Source: Caulobacter segnis
GTDB taxonomy: Bacteria > Pseudomonadota > Alphaproteobacteria > Caulobacterales > Caulobacteraceae
Assembly (NCBI RefSeq): GCF_003243465.1
Contig: NZ_QFQZ01000092.1
Span: 1-16,900, forward strand
Reading direction: 5' to 3'
Length of the DNA stretch: 16,900 bases
In this document: positions 13,963-16,900 of the stretch, one piece after another
How positions within the stretch are numbered: the first letter of the stretch is position 1
How the letters are laid out: each line of letters opens with the position of its first letter
Notes under the pieces: model-generated
Told to the model about the DNA's origin: nothing
Seen by the model: the letters and a program-made list of their open reading frames with translations, nothing else
Database searches by the model: none
Program-made: the position numbers and the translations under genes

Positions 13963-14014
13963 GACAGGCTCGCGGCGTTGAGTGCGCGAGCGGTCAAGCA
14001 AGTTCCACGCCAGG

Positions 14015-14032
14015 GCGGCCGTTAGCGGCCGC
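14015..14032 (-). terminator. Hairpin downstream of the small hypothetical gene
   Basis: GCGGCCG (14015-14021), loop TTAG, CGGCCGC (14026-14032): a perfect 7-bp GC stem, 17 bp past the stop of the minus-strand gene at 14050. There is no T tract. It may end the phaR-side transcript, or that of the plus-strand thiolase, since it reads the same on both strands. Confidence 0.4.
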
Positions 14033-14049
14033 TTCGGTGAAAACAGCCG

Positions 14050-14376
14050 CTAGATGTTGGTCTTCTTGAGCAGGCCGGCCTTGGGTCGTCGGTCCGCGGG
14101 ACCGGAATATTCGGTGCCGAGGTAGGTCGATCTGGCCGCGTTGAGCACTTCCTGCCCACCGCGCAGTCCCTTCTTCTGGCCGACCTGGCCCATCAGGTGG
14201 GCGGCGAAGGCGGCGAAGCCCTCGCCGCGGGGCGGCGGCGAGGCGGGGCGGCCGTCCTCGTCCGGCGCCGACGGCCCGACATCGTCCTCATCCGGGTGAC
14301 GGCCGGCGTCGCGCGACGCCGAATGGGCGCGTCGCGAGAAGCCAAGGCGTCGAATGGGATCAATCGGGCCAGTCAT
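14050..14376 (-). CDS. Hypothetical protein downstream of phaR
   Basis: 108 residues, not assigned to a named family. The N-terminal half is polar and low-complexity (Asp/Pro/Gly/Arg-rich, 20-52), probably disordered. The C-terminal half (FAAFAAHLMGQVGQKKGLRG at 54-73, then STYLGTEYSGPADRRP at 83-98) looks like a compact conserved block with small residues and aromatic anchors. No membrane segment or signal peptide. ATG at 14376 has no clear Shine-Dalgarno. It lies 51 bp downstream of phaR on the same strand and is probably co-transcribed, so a link to PHA metabolism is possible but unproven. Codon use and GC-rich third positions are those of its neighbours, supporting it as a real gene. Confidence 0.7.
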   Translation of the reverse strand: MTGPIDPIRRLGFSRRAHSASRDAGRHPDEDDVGPSAPDEDGRPASPPPRGEGFAAFAAHLMGQVGQKKGLRGGQEVLNAARSTYLGTEYSGPADRRPKAGLLKKTNI

Positions 14377-14427
14377 CGGACAAGGACGGTAGGAACAGGA
14401 CGGTTAAGAAGGTCTCGCCAAGCGTGG

Positions 14428-15081
14428 TTAAGACTTGGTGGCCAGCTTGGCGATCTGCTCCTGCATCGCCGCCAGCTGGCGCTTGAGGTCGGCCAGGGAG
14501 TCGTCGGTCGGCGGCGCGGCCGGAGTCGGCGCGGGCGCGGGCTCGGGCGGCGGGGCCGGGGCGTCCTCGGGACGGGCGTAGGCGAACGGCGAGAACATCT
14601 TCATGGCGCGGTCGAACAGCGCCATGTTCTGGCGAATCTGTTCCTCGTAGACGCCCATGCCCGGCATCTTGCCCGGGGCCATGTTCGAGAGCTGGCCGCG
14701 CAGGCGCTCCTGCTGCTTGGTGAAGCTCTCCAGCGACATCTCGAGATAAGACGGCAGGAAGGCCTGCATCGAGTTGCCGTAGAAGCCGATCAGCTGGCGG
14801 AGGAACTGGATCGGCAGCAGGTTCTGGCCGCCGCCGCGGTTCTCTTCCTCGAAGATGATCTGGGTCAGGACCGAGCGGGTGATGTCGTCGTTGGTCTTGG
14901 CGTCATAGACCACGAAGTCGACGCCCTCCTTCACCATCTCCGAGAGGTGTTCCAGCGTGACGTACGAGGAAGACGCCGTGTTGTAGAGGCGACGGTTGGC
15001 GTATTTCTTGATGATCACGCGCTGGCCGGCCGCCTTTTCGGTCCCGGCGGCCGTTTCGCCTTTTTCAGGGTTCTCGGACAT
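14428..15081 (-). CDS. phaR: Polyhydroxyalkanoate synthesis repressor PhaR
   Basis: Transcriptional repressor that senses PHA polymer and controls phasin and PHA genes. 217 residues. Seen: PHB/PHA accumulation regulator DNA-binding domain at 22-81 (VIIKKYANRRLYNTASSSYV, then LEHLSEMVKEGVDFVVYDAK and DITRSVLTQIIFEEE), then the PHB_acc region at about 86-125 (NLLPIQFLRQLIGFYGNSMQ, FLPSYLEMSLESF). A Pro/Ala linker (171-191) and a short amphipathic, possibly coiled-coil, tail (193-215) follow. I chose the ATG at 15081, with AGGGA 6 nt upstream; the extra in-frame residues up to 15120 lack support. Divergent from phaA, with which it shares a 218-bp region carrying several TGC/GCA dyads suited to autoregulation. 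Confidence 0.95.
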   Translation of the reverse strand: MSENPEKGETAAGTEKAAGQRVIIKKYANRRLYNTASSSYVTLEHLSEMVKEGVDFVVYDAKTNDDITRSVLTQIIFEEENRGGGQNLLPIQFLRQLIGFYGNSMQAFLPSYLEMSLESFTKQQERLRGQLSNMAPGKMPGMGVYEEQIRQNMALFDRAMKMFSPFAYARPEDAPAPPPEPAPAPTPAAPPTDDSLADLKRQLAAMQEQIAKLATKS

Positions 15082-15116
15082 TTCGTTCCCTAGACAGCGG
15101 TTTCCGCCCGCCTTTC

Positions 15117-15145
15117 GCATCGCACTATCGCGAATGCAAAGGCAT
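15117..15145. promoter_or_regulatory. TGC/GCA dyads near phaR start (candidate PhaR site)
   Basis: GCATCGC-N6-GCGAATGC (15117-15137, one inserted base) and the overlapping ATGC-AAAG-GCAT (15134-15145) lie 36-64 bp upstream of the phaR start. PhaR proteins bind TGC-rich dyads, so an autoregulatory operator is plausible; the exact motif in this lineage is not established here. Confidence 0.35.
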
Positions 15146-15158
15146 GGCGCCAGTGGTC

Positions 15159-15180
15159 TGATGACTTGGAGCCGTCATCA
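15159..15180. promoter_or_regulatory. Perfect 22-bp dyad in the phaR-phaA divergent region
   Basis: TGATGAC-N8-GTCATCA, 7-bp perfect arms, near the middle of the divergent region. It does not resemble the TGC/GCA sites on either side and may be the operator of a second regulator. Confidence 0.4.
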
Positions 15181-15218
15181 AGCCGTGAAAATGTGCAGGT
15201 GACGAAGACGTTTGGGAT

Positions 15219-15242
15219 GTGCAAGGTGGTGTTGCACTGCAA
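15219..15242. promoter_or_regulatory. Candidate PhaR operator upstream of phaA
   Basis: Two overlapping dyads: GTGCAA-N7-TTGCAC (15219-15237) and the near-contiguous palindrome TTGCA-C-TGCAA (15232-15242). They lie 58-81 bp before the phaA start. TTGCA/TGCAA-type sites are what one expects for PhaR. A further TGTGCAGG is at 15193-15200. Confidence 0.5.
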
Positions 15243-15299
15243 AAACGGCGGCGCCGCAGATGCGAAAGCGCCGTCTCAGATCGTTACGGGAGCTATCGC

Positions 15300-16475
15300 A
15301 TGAGCGACGTGGTCATCGTTTCCGCCGCCCGCACGCCGGTCGGTTCGTTCAACGGGGCGCTCTCGAGCCTGCCCGCCTCGGAATTGGGCAAGGTCGCCAT
15401 CGAGGCCGCCGTGTCCCGCGCCGGCTTGCAGCCGGGCGACGTCGACGAGGTGATCCTCGGCCAGGTGCTGCAGGCCGGCGCGGGCCAGGGGCCGGCGCGC
15501 CAGGCCTCGGTCAGGGCGGGCATCCCGGTGGAGAGCCCGGCCTGGAGCCTGAACCAGCTGTGCGGCTCGGGCCTGCGCGCCGTGGCCCTGGCGGCCCAGC
15601 AGATCGCAGCCGGCGACGCCAAGGTCGTGGTCGCCGGCGGCCAGGAGAGCATGAGCCAGGCGCCGCACGCCCAGAACCTGCGCGGCGGCCAGAAGATGGG
15701 CGACTTGGCCTTCGTCGACACCATGATCAAGGACGGCCTGTGGGACGCCTTCCACGGCTACCACATGGGCCAGACGGCCGAGAACATCGCCTCGCGCTGG
15801 CAGATCACCCGCGCTGACCAGGACGCCTTCGCCGTCGCCAGCCAGAACAAGGCCGAGGCCGCCCAGAAGGCCGGCAAGTTCGACGACGAGATCGCGCCGG
15901 TCACCATCAAGGGCCGCAAGGGCGACACCGTCGTCGACAAGGACGAATACATCCGTCACGGCGTGACGCTGGAGAGCATCTCGGGCCTGAAGCCCGCCTT
16001 CACCAAGGACGGCTCGGTCACCGCCGCCAACGCCTCGGGCCTCAATGACGGCGCCGCCGCCCTGGTGCTGATGAGCGCCGACGAGGCCAAGGCGCGGGGT
16101 CTCAAGCCCCTGGCCCGAATCGCCTCGTGGGCCAACGCCGGCGTCGAGCCCGAGATCATGGGTACGGGGCCGATCCCGGCCAGCAAGAAGGCCCTGGAAA
16201 AGGCCGGCTGGACGGTGGCCGATCTCGACCTCGTCGAGAGCAACGAGGCCTTCGCCGCCCAGTCGCTGTGCGTGGTCCGCGAGCTGGGCCTCGACCCGGC
16301 CAAGGTCAATGTCAACGGCGGCGCCATCGCGATCGGTCACCCGATCGGCGCGTCGGGCGCGCGGGTGCTGACCACCCTGCTGCACGAGATGAAGCGGTCG
16401 GGCGCCCAGAAGGGCCTCGCCACGCTGTGCATCGGCGGCGGCATGGGCGTGGCCATGTGCGTCGAGGCGGTCTGA
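15300..16475 (+). CDS. phaA: Acetyl-CoA acetyltransferase (beta-ketothiolase) of PHA synthesis
   Basis: Condenses two acetyl-CoA to acetoacetyl-CoA, the first step of poly-3-hydroxybutyrate synthesis; cytosolic. 391 residues, standard for biosynthetic thiolases. Seen: Cys88 in NQLCGSGLRA, NEAFAAQ, GHPIGASGAR with His347, and Cys377 in LCIGGGMG. These match the Zoogloea thiolase triad (89/348/378) shifted by one. ATG at 15300 with GGGAG 7 nt upstream. The frame is open upstream to 15219, but that part is regulatory DNA. phaB follows after 84 bp containing a strong hairpin. The enzyme could equally feed ketone-body or acetoacetate metabolism, but its place between phaR and phaB makes PHA the main role. 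Confidence 0.95.
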   Translation: MSDVVIVSAARTPVGSFNGALSSLPASELGKVAIEAAVSRAGLQPGDVDEVILGQVLQAGAGQGPARQASVRAGIPVESPAWSLNQLCGSGLRAVALAAQQIAAGDAKVVVAGGQESMSQAPHAQNLRGGQKMGDLAFVDTMIKDGLWDAFHGYHMGQTAENIASRWQITRADQDAFAVASQNKAEAAQKAGKFDDEIAPVTIKGRKGDTVVDKDEYIRHGVTLESISGLKPAFTKDGSVTAANASGLNDGAAALVLMSADEAKARGLKPLARIASWANAGVEPEIMGTGPIPASKKALEKAGWTVADLDLVESNEAFAAQSLCVVRELGLDPAKVNVNGGAIAIGHPIGASGARVLTTLLHEMKRSGAQKGLATLCIGGGMGVAMCVEAV

Positions 16476-16483
16476 CCTCTGAC

Positions 16484-16527
16484 GTCACCGGGGAGACGCG
16501 TCTGGCTCCGGCCAGGCGCGTGGTGAC
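16484..16527 (+). repeat. Intercistronic hairpin with UNCG tetraloop between phaA and phaB
   Basis: ACGCGTCTGGC (16496-16506), loop TCCG, GCCAGGCGCGT (16511-16521): 11 pairs including one G-U, closed by C(UCCG)G, the hyperstable UNCG tetraloop. A lower stem GTCACC (16484-16489) with GGTGAC (16522-16527) extends it, with GGGGAG bulged on the 5' side. It starts 9 bp after the phaA stop and ends 33 bp before phaB. No T tract follows, so it is more likely an mRNA-stability or processing element than a terminator. Confidence 0.7.
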
Positions 16528-16559
16528 GACGAACGAAAAACAATAACCGGGAGAGAGAA

Positions 16560-16900
16560 ATGACGAGAGTTGCGTTTGTGACGGGGGGAACCCGCGGCAT
16601 CGGCCGGGCGATCTGCGAGCGACTGATCGCCGACGGCCACAAGGTCGCCGCCGGCTATTCCGGCAACGAGGCGGCCGCCGAAGCCTGCGCCAAGGACCTG
16701 GGCGTCATGGTGGTCAAGGGCAATGTCGGCTCCTTCGAGGACTGCCAGGCGGCCGTCAAGAAGGTCGAGGCCGAGCTGGGGCCGATCGACATCCTGGTCA
16801 ACAACGCCGGCATCACCCGTGACGGCATGCTGCACAAGATGACCTACGAGCAGTGGTCGGAGGTCATCCGGGTCAATATGGACTCGGCCTTCAACATGAC
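16560..16900 (+). CDS. phaB: Acetoacetyl-CoA reductase, 3' part cut by window end
   Basis: NADPH-dependent short-chain dehydrogenase that reduces acetoacetyl-CoA to (R)-3-hydroxybutyryl-CoA for PHA synthesis. 113 of about 240 expected residues are visible. Seen: cofactor loop TGGTRGIG (8-15) and NNAGITRDGMLHKM (81-94), the latter typical of PhaB; the catalytic Tyr-x3-Lys lies beyond the window. ATG at 16560 follows a strong purine-rich GGGAGAGAGAA. FabG-type ketoreductases look alike, but the phaA neighbour and the ITRDGMLHKMT segment favour PhaB. Confidence 0.9.
   Translation, partial: MTRVAFVTGGTRGIGRAICERLIADGHKVAAGYSGNEAAAEACAKDLGVMVVKGNVGSFEDCQAAVKKVEAELGPIDILVNNAGITRDGMLHKMTYEQWSEVIRVNMDSAFNM

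Noticed and set aside
14197..15093. Plus-strand open frame opposite phaR
   Set aside because: Arg/Gly/Leu-rich mirror of phaR and the adjacent gene; no family signature.
1..16900. CRISPR array, insertion sequence, integrase, tRNA or rRNA
   Set aside because: No regularly spaced direct repeats, transposase motifs or tRNA cloverleaf were seen on reading both strands.

Overview
The window is a dense stretch of a high-GC chromosome. Gene content and order, GC-rich coding, Caulobacter-type sigma-73 promoter matches and the PHA regulator/thiolase/reductase cluster point to the alphaproteobacterial order Caulobacterales, most probably the genus Caulobacter. This rests on recognition of protein families and motifs; no search was run. 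I see no tRNA, rRNA, CRISPR array, insertion sequence or prophage. It reads as ordinary core chromosome, with the interest lying mainly in the regulatory DNA.

Layout. 1-1870 (-): nrdA, class I ribonucleotide reductase large subunit, missing only its extreme C-terminus at the window edge. A 382-bp gap follows, with a pair of NrdR-box-like sites. 2253-3296 (-): asd, aspartate-semialdehyde dehydrogenase. Its leader holds a good promoter match, a possible leaderless Thr/Lys/Ile-rich leader peptide and alternative GC-rich helices that look like a transcription attenuator; this is the most interesting candidate in the window. 3521-5345 (-): a CPBP-type membrane protease and, upstream of it, a membrane-anchored AraC-type regulator. 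5455-6298: a TfoX-N protein (-) and an SSAT-like acetyltransferase (+) whose start codons overlap in one CATG. 6302-7570 (-): an EntS-like MFS exporter.

7777-11583 (+): a five-gene run of GNAT acetyltransferase, DUF1285 protein, CoA-pyrophosphatase-type Nudix hydrolase, CCA-adding-enzyme-family nucleotidyltransferase and a class I glutamine amidotransferase. It runs head-on into hemF (11584-12471, -) with abutting stop codons. 12598-13878 (+): a FadI-like thiolase.

14050-16900: the polyhydroxyalkanoate (PHA) block. phaR, the PHA repressor, and a small hypothetical gene are on the minus strand. Divergently on the plus strand are phaA (acetyl-CoA acetyltransferase) and phaB (acetoacetyl-CoA reductase, cut by the window end). 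PhaA condenses two acetyl-CoA and PhaB reduces the product to 3-hydroxybutyryl-CoA for polymerisation by a synthase that is not in this window. PhaR probably acts on the 218-bp divergent region, which is rich in TGC/GCA dyads. A strong hairpin with a UNCG tetraloop separates phaA from phaB.
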